From contig DAIDHD010000081.1 of NCBI GenBank assembly GCA_027459765.1, positions 1 through 39,316 of the forward strand: a DNA stretch of 39,316 nucleotides, in the 5' to 3' direction. The position numbers were made by a program, and so were the translations under genes. Of the stretch, positions 20,277-27,214 are shown piece by piece (within the stretch, counting starts at the first letter, position 1; each line of letters opens with the position of its first letter). Source of the stretch: Gammaproteobacteria bacterium. GTDB taxonomy: Bacteria; Pseudomonadota; Gammaproteobacteria; Steroidobacterales; Steroidobacteraceae. The notes below the pieces were generated by a model. That model made no database searches. It worked only from the letters and a program-made list of their open reading frames with translations, and had not been told where the DNA came from.

Positions 20277-21917
20277 TCACGAGCGCGCCTGGCCGCCGCC
20301 GCCACCACCGCCGCCACCGCCCCGACGGCGGCGCCGGCGACGCCGGCCGGTGCGACCCGTGCCGCCCGTGCCCGCGACCCCGGCATCGGTGTCGGCGGGC
20401 TCCGCGGGGCGCGCCTGCACCAGCGCCACCCGCTCCTCGTGCGGCATGAGCTGGACGTCGGTCCACCACTGCGCGATTTCCGGATCGGCGACCCCGGCCT
20501 GGGCGCGCAGCATGAGGAAGTCGTAGGCCGCCCGAAACCGCGGGTGTTGCAGGAGGCTCAAGGACTTCACGCCGCTGCGGCGATTGAAGCGCGGCTGCAG
20601 CATCAGCAACTCGCGCATGGGCGCGGAGAAACGCCGCGGGATCGAGACGCGCGGCTGCTGCGCCTTCAACACGGCGTCGCAGGCCTGCATCAGCGTCATG
20701 GTGTCGGGAGCCGAGCCCGCGTGTCGCTCGTTCAGCTCCCGCAGCAGCGCACCCCAGAGGAGGATCGCGAACAGAAAGGTCGGCGTCACCGGCTTGCCGG
20801 CGGCGACGCGGGCGTCGGTGTTGGCGAGCCCCAGCTCGAGCATCTCCTCGGCATAGGCGTAGGGCGCCATACGCATCGCCGCCGCGCTCTGCGGAAACAG
20901 ATGTTCGAACAGCCGGTAATGCTTCAGCAGCCGATACGAGACGGCACCGTAGCCGGACAGGAACAGCTTCAAGGTTTCGTCGAACAGCCGTGCCGCCGGC
21001 ACGCCGTCGAGCAGCGGCGCGAGCCGCTCCACCGGCGCCTCGGTGTGCGGATCGAGCGTGAAACCCAGCTTCGCCGCGAAGCGCACCGCGCGCAGCATGC
21101 GCACCGGATCCTCGCGATAGCGCGTCTCCGGGTCGCCGATCAGCCGCATGCGGCGCGCCTGCACGTCCGCCACCCCGCCGACGAAGTCCCAGATCGAGAA
21201 ATCGTCGATGTTGTAGTAGAGCGCGTTCGCCGCGAAGTCGCGTCGCCAGACGTCCTCGTCGATGGTGCCGTAGATGTTGTCGCGCAGGATGCGACCGGTG
21301 CGGTCGACGGCGCGGTGTTCGTCGTCGATCGACGCCGGCAGCTCCTCGACCTCGAAGGCCGCCCGGCGCGCCGCCGGCGGCGCCTGCCGGGCCAGCGAAG
21401 CTGCGGAATCGTCCTCCGGGGCCGGCGTGGCGTGCGACTCGGCCTCGGCACGCATCTCGGACTCGTCGGCCTCGTCGCGGGCCTCGGCCTCGGCCACGAG
21501 TTCGCCGGCGTCCTCGAGGTCCGCGTCCGCCTCGGCGTCGATGTCCGCCTCGCGCTCGGGAACCTGCTCGTCCCCCTCCTCCCGTTCCGGCGCCGCCGCG
21601 GCCCGGAAGGTGGCCACCTCGATGATCTCCTGGCCGAAGTGCACGTGCGCCAGCCGGAACCGCCGGCCGATGAGCCGGCAGTTGCGGAACAGCCGCCGCA
21701 CGTCCTCGGGCAGCGCGTCCGTGGCGACGTCGAAATCCTTCGGCGTCACCCCAAGCAACAGGTCCCGCACGGCGCCGCCCACCAAAAAAGCCTGATAGCC
21801 GGCTTCCTTCAGCCGGTACAGCACCTTCAGAGCGTTGGGCGAGATCGCAGAGCGAGAGATCGGGTGTTCGGCCCGGGGGATCACCACCGGGCGGGTTGGC
21901 GTGGACGATTCGTTCAA
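20277..21917 (-). CDS. pcnB: Poly(A) polymerase I with acidic insertion
   Basis: PcnB adds 3' poly(A) tails that promote RNA decay. Nucleotidyltransferase motifs are LVGGAVRD (residues 46-53), DFD (D61, D63) and RRDFAANALYY (D227). Two features are odd. Between ATFR and ILRDN, where E. coli has about 20 residues, there are about 100, mostly acidic and Ala-rich (about residues 108-205). The tail contains a run of eight Arg followed by ten Gly. Start TTG 21917 was chosen because GGAAG lies upstream and family similarity begins soon after (VVIPRAEHPISR). Other starts (TTG 21923, GTG in the PVV segment, TTG 21995) are possible; the last would overlap the tRNA-Glu promoter. The product is about 546 aa. 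Confidence 0.93.
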   Translation of the reverse strand: MNESSTPTRPVVIPRAEHPISRSAISPNALKVLYRLKEAGYQAFLVGGAVRDLLLGVTPKDFDVATDALPEDVRRLFRNCRLIGRRFRLAHVHFGQEIIEVATFRAAAAPEREEGDEQVPEREADIDAEADADLEDAGELVAEAEARDEADESEMRAEAESHATPAPEDDSAASLARQAPPAARRAAFEVEELPASIDDEHRAVDRTGRILRDNIYGTIDEDVWRRDFAANALYYNIDDFSIWDFVGGVADVQARRMRLIGDPETRYREDPVRMLRAVRFAAKLGFTLDPHTEAPVERLAPLLDGVPAARLFDETLKLFLSGYGAVSYRLLKHYRLFEHLFPQSAAAMRMAPYAYAEEMLELGLANTDARVAAGKPVTPTFLFAILLWGALLRELNERHAGSAPDTMTLMQACDAVLKAQQPRVSIPRRFSAPMRELLMLQPRFNRRSGVKSLSLLQHPRFRAAYDFLMLRAQAGVADPEIAQWWTDVQLMPHEERVALVQARPAEPADTDAGVAGTGGTGRTGRRRRRRRRGGGGGGGGGGQARS

Positions 21918-21932
21918 AAACAAGACTTCCGC

Positions 21933-21960
21933 TTGAGTCCCCAAAATTGGCCCGTATACT
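21933..21960 (+). promoter_or_regulatory. Promoter of tRNA-Glu
   Basis: TTGAGT (21933-21938) and TATACT (21955-21960), separated by 16 bp, form a good sigma-70 promoter about 40 nt upstream of tRNA-Glu. It lies in the region that also serves the divergent pcnB gene. Confidence 0.6.
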
Positions 21961-22000
21961 ACCAGCCCTTTCACGGGTGAGGCGGCCCGATCCAAAACCC

Positions 22001-22076
22001 GCTCCCTTCGTCTAGAGGCCTAGGACACGGCCCTCTCAAGGCTGTAACACCGGTTCGAATCCGGTAGGGAGCGCCA
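22001..22076 (+). tRNA. tRNA-Glu (anticodon CTC)
   Basis: This is a full 76-nt cloverleaf. Acceptor GCTCCCT (22001-22007) pairs with AGGGAGC (22066-22072), and the 3' end GCCA is encoded. The anticodon arm CGGCC/GGCTG (one G-T pair) encloses CTCTCAA, giving anticodon CTC at 22035-22037. The T arm CACCGGTTCGAATCCGGT-type sequence is normal. Its last 19 nt are repeated exactly at 22267-22285, as expected for a gene used as an integration site. Confidence 0.97.
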
Positions 22077-22285
22077 TCCGCCCGCGTCGGCTTTAGTACC
22101 GACGACCGACCCTCGAATCTTCCCTAGTTGCCGAGATTCGAACCGAAGGTTCGACAAATCGCCCGGTCCCGGGCGATTTGGACGCCGGAGCGCTCCCGCG
22201 ACGGCGGTCCCGAGCGCGGGCGGCGCCACGCCGACCGCCGAGGGATGCGGCGCGACAGCGCCGCACAATCCGGTAGGGAGCGCCA
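22058..22285 (+). repeat. 19-bp direct repeat of the tRNA-Glu 3' end (possible att pair)
   Basis: The sequence AATCCGGTAGGGAGCGCCA occurs at 22058-22076, inside the tRNA, and again exactly at 22267-22285. The copies are 209 bp apart and differ in flanking bases. Such a copy of a tRNA 3' end is the usual product of site-specific integration. No integrase gene is visible in the 190 bp between them or in the region beyond, so this may be a remnant or the left end of a decayed island. Confidence 0.7.
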
Positions 22286-22414
22286 CCTTTTCAAGCACTT
22301 GCGCGACACCACTCCGTTCCGTACGGAATCTGTACGGAAAGTCGCGCCAGGTTCTTGAACCAGTGTTGCCCTTGAGTGCTCAACGGTTCCATACGCACGA
22401 AAGGAGCATTCATC
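22077..22414. other. Gene-free region after tRNA-Glu with hairpin and palindrome
   Basis: No coding region is supported here. It holds a near-perfect hairpin at 22155-22180 (CAAATCGCCC, 6-nt centre, GGGCGATTTG) that has no T-run. The second copy of the tRNA 3' end follows at 22267-22285. A 12-bp palindrome TTCCGTACGGAA lies at 22317-22328, followed by the direct repeat TGTACGGAA (22331-22339), which is operator-like and upstream of the small gene at 22415. Confidence 0.5.
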
Positions 22415-22667
22415 ATGTCGACCGTTTCCATCTATTCTCCCTCCCCCGGCCGTCAACGGCACCACCCAGCATGAGTTCGACGCGGCCAGTCGCCGGCACG
22501 CCGACATCGACAAGATCATCGGCACCGTGCGCGTGGTCGCGCGGTCTTTGATAGTCACCGAGCTCGAGGAAGCGGTCGAGGCCGCGAACGTGCTGACCGA
22601 GCACGTCGTCGGCCCGCTCGTGGATCTGTTGAACGAATTCGAGCCGCCGGTCCGCACCGAGAATTAA
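22415..22667 (+). pseudogene. Small gene (83 codons) disrupted by one extra base
   Basis: The ATG at 22415 stands 8 nt after AAGGAG and opens MSTVSIYSPSP, but the frame stops after 19 codons. One base further on, the +1 frame continues VNGTTQHEFDAASRHADID to the TAA at 22665, giving a plausible soluble, helical, acidic protein. Removing one C from the run CCCCC (about 22442-22446) joins both parts into 83 aa with no stop. A strong terminator follows. I do not recognise the family. It is either a real one-base disruption, a slippery or phase-variable site, or a sequencing error in the C run. Confidence 0.55.
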
Positions 22668-22708
22668 CTCGTCTCAGCGGCGGCGGGCTTCCCGCCGTGC
22701 AGCTCGTC

Positions 22709-22736
22709 GGCCGCCTGCCTGTGGGGCGGCCTTTTT
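22709..22736 (+). terminator. Rho-independent terminator
   Basis: The stem GGCCGCC (22709-22715) and GGCGGCC (22725-22731) with a 9-nt loop is followed directly by TTTTT. It ends transcription of the small gene at 22415. The T-run abuts the stop of the convergent gene at 22735. A second small hairpin (GGCGGG-CTT-CCCGCC) lies just before it. Confidence 0.85.
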
Positions 22737-23391
22737 ATTTCTGTGCAGGTGCGACAGAAGGCTCGGTGTTCGGAAACAGCACCTTCATGGCCTCGGCGCG
22801 ATCGGTCACCAACTCGGATAGGCGCCGGTCATAATCTGCATAGTTCGCGGTGCCGAATGCCGGGAGCGCATCAAGACCTGCCTGCGCTGCGGCCAACAGG
22901 GCCCTCGCGGTGTTCTCGATTTGATGGAGCCTGGGTGACTGCCCCATTCCCTCCATCTCCCGTATCGCAATCATTGCATCACGCACGACCTGAATTTGGC
23001 CGAAAAAATGGACGACCTGGAACGCGCGATCCCCAAGGCTACCCAGGGTGCCAATTGACCCTCGATATACGACGGCGTCCGGGAATCGCCCGAAATTTCT
23101 AATCTGCGCATATGAAAACGAGACGGCGTTAGCGCCGGGCCCCATGCGATTCACCGCATCCAGCGCTTCGCCAAGTACCGAGAGAGTCTGGGTCATGAAT
23201 TGTCGTAATTCCGCCCCCAGGGCCGCGCGCATATTCCGGGTTTCGTCCGCGCGTCGGCGCTTCTCGGTGGACAGCGTCCACCAAACCGTGATCAGAATGG
23301 CAATGGCACCAACAATACCGGCGATGAGCGCCTGCCAATGGTCCAACCAAACGGGAAACGACGCGTGCGGACACAGTAAGTCGCCCTTCAT
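22735..23391 (-). CDS. Hypothetical single-span membrane protein
   Basis: The 218-aa protein is unrecognised. One hydrophobic span at about residues 21-40 is followed by a basic stretch (TEKRRRADETR), which places the C-terminal 175 residues in the cytoplasm. That part looks largely helical and contains no motif I know. The ATG lacks a strong Shine-Dalgarno. It lies in the accessory region after tRNA-Glu, and its stop coincides with the terminator of the convergent small gene. Base composition is lower in GC than the housekeeping block, consistent with acquisition. Confidence 0.65.
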   Translation of the reverse strand: MKGDLLCPHASFPVWLDHWQALIAGIVGAIAILITVWWTLSTEKRRRADETRNMRAALGAELRQFMTQTLSVLGEALDAVNRMGPGANAVSFSYAQIRNFGRFPDAVVYRGSIGTLGSLGDRAFQVVHFFGQIQVVRDAMIAIREMEGMGQSPRLHQIENTARALLAAAQAGLDALPAFGTANYADYDRRLSELVTDRAEAMKVLFPNTEPSVAPAQK

Positions 23392-23568
23392 TTTTATCGC
23401 GCCTATTTCCCGTTAAATTTGCCCGCGCATATCCATAAGGCTGTGCCCGCGACGCGGAGTGCCGTCACCCGTTGACGCTCGCTCAATCCCGCGCGGCTCA
23501 CTGTGTCGGACCTCGTGACGGCGGCGACATGAGGGTTCAAGTCTGTTCGAGCGCCCGGCTGCGGCGCC

Positions 23569-23584
23569 ACCTGCTTAAGCAGGT
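23569..23584. repeat. 16-bp perfect palindrome
   Basis: ACCTGCTTAAGCAGGT is a perfect 16-bp palindrome 22 nt beyond the stop of the DUF6941-like gene on the minus strand. It could form a short hairpin at the transcript's 3' end, but there is no T-run, so terminator function is uncertain. Confidence 0.35.
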
Positions 23585-23605
23585 CCCCGCACCGGCAGAC
23601 GGCGC

Positions 23606-24127
23606 TCAACTTTGGACAGACTTCCTTCTGCGTGGCTTCGCGTTACGCAATTTTGCTGGCGCGTTCGCAACACCGATAGCGGCACCCGCAGTAGCTACGG
23701 CTTCAATGCGCAAAGGAAAGCTCAGCTTGCCGGCGCCTAGGTGCAACTGAACGCTGTAGGTACCAAACGCCGGGCCCGCAAACGGCTTCGAACCACACGC
23801 GATCACGGCCGGCCTATCTTTGAAAAAGCGAAATTGCTGCAATTGAGTGTCAAACACTACGGTGGTACCGTCGGGCGCTAATATCCTCACCTTGCCTGCG
23901 GTCTCACCTGCAAATCCTGAGACTACAAAAATTACGGCGAGAGACGGCAACAGAAAGGCGACAGGAGGAGCATCTGATGGTAACTCTGGAAGAGCACCTG
24001 CAACGGTGATGCGCTCCCCTGCAAATACGCCCAGAGCTGAAAACTTACCGTCTATCTCGGATCGGACATCCTCCGCAACGATCAGGTGGACATTCGATTT
24101 CCTAACAGTATCAACACTCACTTTCAT
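23606..24127 (-). CDS. DUF6941-like protein, third gene of HicAB-type cassette
   Basis: The 173-aa protein has no signal peptide or membrane span. Its start (VHLIVAEDVRSEIDGKFSALGVFAGERI) and the following beta-rich pattern resemble proteins annotated as DUF6941. Those share an opening in which the protein names a state or response, then GK, then a GVF-like strand. This assignment is by pattern only. The C-terminus is basic (PRRRKSVQS). The ATG overlaps the hicB stop as ATGA, so it is translationally coupled to the toxin-antitoxin genes. GC content is about 50%, clearly below the surrounding genome, as in the two genes upstream. Confidence 0.7.
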   Translation of the reverse strand: MKVSVDTVRKSNVHLIVAEDVRSEIDGKFSALGVFAGERITVAGALPELPSDAPPVAFLLPSLAVIFVVSGFAGETAGKVRILAPDGTTVVFDTQLQQFRFFKDRPAVIACGSKPFAGPAFGTYSVQLHLGAGKLSFPLRIEAVATAGAAIGVANAPAKLRNAKPRRRKSVQS

Positions 24128-24750
24128 CGCCTCTCGGCGGCCACCTTGCGCCGAATCGAACTGAGGCTTCTTGGCACTGATTTATTCGGCTCAAGAAATT
24201 GAACTGGCTCCGAAGCACCGGAGGAACGAGTCACATTCGCCCCTTGAATTGAAACCACTTTGATAAGTCCAGATCCCCCCATCACATACGCTACTTGCTG
24301 CGCGTAATCGCTATCACTCGTCCGTCCGATTGACGGAATGCCAGCGGCAAATGCAGAGCAACTGGTCGACGGCCAACCCCTCGCGACCGAAAAGGTGTGA
24401 CCTCCACTCGCCAACGCTTTCGATAACGCGGTCACGATATAAGAGTTAATACTCACGTCTTCTTGTTCGGCCGCGCGAGCAACGTCCCTGTGTAGTGTTT
24501 TCGGCATTCGCAAAGTTACCCGACCACTATGCTCTTCCTCTTCCTCAATCGGCTCAGGAAAATGTCGACCCTCTTCTATCGCCGCTCGCTTGAGTGCCTC
24601 TATCGCATCTAGCGCCAGTTCAATAGCTTCTTCCCTCGTCTCACCAAACTCTGCGAGATCTGGAAGTTCTCGTACTGTGGCCTGCCACCATTTTTGGCCG
24701 TCAATCGAAACGAAGCGAACCGTAATTGCGTAGCGATCGACGTCCGTCAT
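24124..24750 (-). CDS. hicB: HicB-family antitoxin with long C-terminal extension
   Basis: This protein is expected to neutralise the HicA-like toxin and repress the operon. The 208-aa sequence has a partial RNase-H-fold HicB domain (about residues 8-60, with WWQATVRELPDLAEFGETREEA), an acidic EEEEE linker, and a ribbon-helix-helix domain (about 77-115, GRVTLRMPKTLHRDVARAA). After it come about 90 extra residues without known motifs, beyond the usual HicB length of about 110-150. The ATG overlaps the hicA stop as ATGA. The low GC content matches its neighbours. Confidence 0.82.
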   Translation of the reverse strand: MTDVDRYAITVRFVSIDGQKWWQATVRELPDLAEFGETREEAIELALDAIEALKRAAIEEGRHFPEPIEEEEEHSGRVTLRMPKTLHRDVARAAEQEDVSINSYIVTALSKALASGGHTFSVARGWPSTSCSAFAAGIPSIGRTSDSDYAQQVAYVMGGSGLIKVVSIQGANVTRSSGASEPVQFLEPNKSVPRSLSSIRRKVAAERR

Positions 24751-25022
24751 TTTCTGTTCTCCAAAAAATCTTGCAGTTCCTCGTTGTAAAGCCGAATGAT
24801 TCCAATCAGCTTGACGATATAAGGGCCGCGTATTGGGTTAGTTCCGCCGTTATAGCTCCAGCCATGAAAGGATGAGAGTCCGCGGTGCGTCACCGCCTTG
24901 TGACCGCCACGATTGCAGTCGCGTATCACAAATCCAAGCGACCGCAAGATGCGTTCTAACTCGGTGGCAGACAGGCCGTACTTTTTTTGCCGCAGTTCCG
25001 CAAGGGCTTCTTCGATAGTCAC
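24747..25022 (-). CDS. hicA: HicA-like mRNA interferase toxin
   Basis: The 91-aa protein fits the HicA dsRBD-like fold. It has an N-terminal helix (SATELERILRSLGFVI), a strand pair with the GGHKAVTHRG segment carrying the likely catalytic His, and a C-terminal segment PYIVKLIGIIRLYNEEL typical of the HicA group that ends in a Tyr-Asn-Leu helix. HicA toxins cleave mRNA and tmRNA. The middle loop (SSFHGWSYNGGTNP) is longer than usual. It starts with GTG at 25022 and is followed by hicB with a 4-nt overlap. An inverted repeat just upstream is a likely HicB operator. Confidence 0.78.
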   Translation of the reverse strand: MTIEEALAELRQKKYGLSATELERILRSLGFVIRDCNRGGHKAVTHRGLSSFHGWSYNGGTNPIRGPYIVKLIGIIRLYNEELQDFLENRK

Positions 25023-25029
25023 GTTTTGA

Positions 25030-25061
25030 TGACACCATCCGTAGTGTCAACAATATACTAC
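25030..25061 (-). promoter_or_regulatory. Candidate operator/promoter of the hicA operon
   Basis: TGACAC-N8-GTGTCA (25030-25049) is an inverted repeat directly upstream of the hicA start. It overlaps a perfect TTGACA -35 hexamer on the minus strand (25050-25045). A second inverted repeat, GTAGT...ACTAC (25041-25061), overlaps it, and a TATATT element lies at 25057-25052. Ribbon-helix-helix HicB proteins usually bind such repeats. The exact promoter is unresolved. Confidence 0.5.
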
Positions 25062-25540
25062 GACTCCCGGAATATCCGTGAAGTGTTGCGATGTTTCGAT
25101 AATGCGCCGCAGCACTAGCTTTTCGACCGGTTAGGCTGCGGATTCTTCTCTCGCAGCAGGTCCCCCGCCCGCCGCTCGGCGCGGATGGGCTCGAGCCGCA
25201 CGGTCCTCCTGGAACAGCGCCAGGAACACCCCCCGCGACGCCACGCGCGGCTCGTCACGCCATTCGGCGTGCGGTCGCTGGCGCAGATCCGCCATTAGCG
25301 TATCGAGATCGTGTCACGATGCAGCTCTGGAGCGCCGGGGATGACCCAGATCCCGCTGGCTAGTCGGCATACCCAGCAGCTGCCGCACCTGAGAGGTTTG
25401 GTCCGAAAGTCGTCGCTTCGATTTTGAAGCGCCGGAGATCGCGCCGTAAGCTCGGGCTTCCGTCAATCGTCCAGACGTGTCGGCCGCCTGCCGAGTGTTC
25501 TCCATCACTTCCCGGCAAATACCCACAGCCGCCTTCGGCC
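25062..25540. other. Gene-poor region, possible gene remnants
   Basis: No intact gene is supported. On the minus strand, a frame ending with the TAG at 25115-25117 reads RLEPIRAERRAGDLLRE before its stop. This resembles the helical region of small mobile-element proteins, so it may be the tail of a broken gene. Another short minus-strand frame starts at an ATG near 25294. ATCGTG-T-CACGAT (25308-25320) is an inverted repeat. Base composition rises back to that of the chromosome here. Confidence 0.35.
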
Positions 25541-25945
25541 TCAGTGACTGCGCCCCGCCGGCGGCTCGAAAGTCCACATGGGTCGAAAGGCGGCGCGCAT
25601 ATTCCACGCAAGCGCCAGGAACACCGACAGGTTCGTCACGGCAACTGCGTAGGCCGTGTCGAGTATCGAGTCCGTCAATGAAATCATCACCACGGCGGGC
25701 GCGAGTATCGCCAGGCCAAGCGGTGCGGTGCGAACGAAGAATAGGGCAGCCCCGCCCACGATGTACGTTCCAATCAGCATCGGTATGACGAAGCCCGTCG
25801 AAGCCAACGCATGCTGGAAGGCGGCAGAGCTGGCACTGATGGCGAGCTTCGGTGGCCGCAGCACGCCAAGCAATGTCAGCGTGAAGACAACACCGACCAG
25901 GAGATAGTAGCCACCGAACATCCAGCGCAAGACCTTCCAGAGCAT
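25541..25945 (-). CDS. DoxX-like four-helix membrane protein
   Basis: The 134-aa protein has four predicted helices (about residues 9-29, 50-70, 73-92 and 97-115) and a DoxX-type layout: a WKVLRWMFGGYYLLVG start, then FQHALASTGFVIP and LGLAILAPAVVMISLTDS. Members are small membrane proteins of mostly unknown function, some linked to redox or sulfur metabolism. ATG 25945 was chosen because AAGGA lies 7 nt upstream; a GTG at 25951 is too close to that site. It stands alone in the accessory region. Confidence 0.68.
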   Translation of the reverse strand: MLWKVLRWMFGGYYLLVGVVFTLTLLGVLRPPKLAISASSAAFQHALASTGFVIPMLIGTYIVGGAALFFVRTAPLGLAILAPAVVMISLTDSILDTAYAVAVTNLSVFLALAWNMRAAFRPMWTFEPPAGRSH

Positions 25946-26249
25946 CGGCACGTCCTTGTCTACCAGGATCTTTTGATCCTACGCCCTGGCGCGGCAAATC
26001 GTAAGACTCGATCTCCGATCACAAGAGTGTCGATTCGTGAACCGAGTGCGCTTCCCTTTTGGTGCGCGCCCGTCGTCCACGCGATAGGTTTTGTTGGTCT
26101 CAACGACATCGAAAAGCGCCGCCAACGGACTCGACGGTTGGCGTATGACGAGATACGGTATCGAGGGACCTCGGGGGCTATGGTCGAGCAATGCAAGAGC
26201 TCACGTAGCGACATTGAGGGGTAGATACGATCCACCGTGGAAGGACGTC
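25946..26249. other. Intergenic region without a recognised gene
   Basis: Open frames on both strands cross this stretch, but none has a ribosome binding site, a recognisable family or convincing composition. It contains the upstream region of the cupin gene, with GGAAGGA just before its ATG. I see no clear promoter. Confidence 0.35.
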
Positions 26250-26645
26250 ATGGGAACGAAGGGATTGCTCGCCGTCGTGTCGGTGTTCGCCATGATCGCC
26301 GGCGCCGCCCCGGTGGGAGCCGACCTGCCGCAGCGCCAGGAACTCGAGCGCGCCGACCTGACGACATCACCAGAGATGGAAGCGATAACGTCGGTCAGCG
26401 AACTGAAAAAGGGCGAACGCCTTCCGCGTCACTTCCACAACGGAATCGAAACCGGCTACGTACTGCAGGGCACGATGGTGCAGTTTCCCGGGAAGGCCCC
26501 GGTCATGATGCAGACCGGCAGCGCCTTCATGAACCTGCGCGGTGTGCCACATGGGGGTTTCACCGTGGTCGGTGACGCACCCCTCAAGCTCGTGACCGTG
26601 CACGTCGTCGACAAGCACAAGCCTCTGTACGAGTGGGTGAGATAG
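26250..26645 (+). CDS. Secreted cupin-domain protein
   Basis: The 131-aa protein has a signal peptide (residues 1-24, cleavage at PVGA-DLP), then one cupin barrel. Motif 1 fits G(X)5HXH(X)3E(X)6G exactly: G55, H61, H63, E67, G74. A metal ion is therefore probably bound in the periplasm. Motif 2 is partial, with GVPHGG supplying the fourth ligand His (H101). The substrate is unknown; such small exported cupins are common and often serve as quercetinase-like or storage proteins of unproven activity. GGAAGGA precedes the ATG by 4 nt. It is not evidently in an operon. Confidence 0.82.
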   Translation: MGTKGLLAVVSVFAMIAGAAPVGADLPQRQELERADLTTSPEMEAITSVSELKKGERLPRHFHNGIETGYVLQGTMVQFPGKAPVMMQTGSAFMNLRGVPHGGFTVVGDAPLKLVTVHVVDKHKPLYEWVR

Positions 26646-26737
26646 CCTCGAACCACGACGTGAAGAGCATCGATCGAATCGAGACTGACGCTCGGCGCGG
26701 ACGAGCGAATCACCGCCGCAAACACCGATACGGAGCG

Positions 26738-27079
26738 TCAACGAATGATCCAGAGGACCAAGGCGGCGAAAATCATCACCTGTCCACCGTACTCCAACCA
26801 GCGGCTAGCCTTCGGTCGCGATCTCAATGCCTTCTGCAGTTCGCCTCGTTTCGCCGCCGCATGAATGTCACTCAGTTTGTAGTGCAGGTATCGATTGGCT
26901 GACGGTCCCTGCACCAAAAAGCTCAACAGAAACCAAATTGCTCCGACTCCCTGTAAGACATTCAAATCATCGGAAGCCCCCACCAAGAGCGCCCACGCGC
27001 CGCCTATTGCGGCGAGAGCGGCAACCACTACCGCGATCGAATCTCGGTAACCCTTCGTCTGTGTTGGCGAATGATCCAC
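26738..27079 (-). CDS. Hypothetical membrane protein
   Basis: The 113-aa protein is unrecognised. It has three predicted helices (about residues 14-34, 41-57 and 95-112) with a charged loop (AAAKRGELQKALRSRPKAS) between the second and third. A GTG start at 27079 follows GGAGG by 10 nt. It is convergent with the cupin gene and lies at the edge of the accessory region, where GC is lower than in the chromosome proper. Confidence 0.6.
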   Translation of the reverse strand: MDHSPTQTKGYRDSIAVVVAALAAIGGAWALLVGASDDLNVLQGVGAIWFLLSFLVQGPSANRYLHYKLSDIHAAAKRGELQKALRSRPKASRWLEYGGQVMIFAALVLWIIR

Positions 27080-27214
27080 GGCGACGGCACCTCCCTGAAC
27101 CGTAACCCACTATGGCAAGCAATCTCGGCACGCGACGCTCGTTGGAGCGGATGGCCCGCGCTTCGAGCTTAAGGACTGGCCCAATTGCTTTCAAATTTAC
27201 AGGCACCCAATAGG

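Noticed and set aside
22155..22180. Hairpin after tRNA-Glu as an intrinsic terminator
   Set aside because: The stem is strong but no T-run follows on either strand; it may be a recombination or termination feature of another kind.
22020..22298. Minus-strand ORF of 92 codons through tRNA-Glu
   Set aside because: It reads antisense through the tRNA and its repeated 3' end; the SLPDSNR-like peptide is the familiar false translation of a tRNA gene.
23521..23570. Possible second tRNA remnant around GGTTCAAGTC
   Set aside because: The T-loop-like sequence has no matching T stem or acceptor arm on either side, so no tRNA can be folded.
25314..26235. Long open frames across 25314-25997 (-) and 25960-26235 (-)
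   Set aside because: They overlap the DoxX-like gene in another frame or lack a ribosome binding site, known domain or convincing composition.
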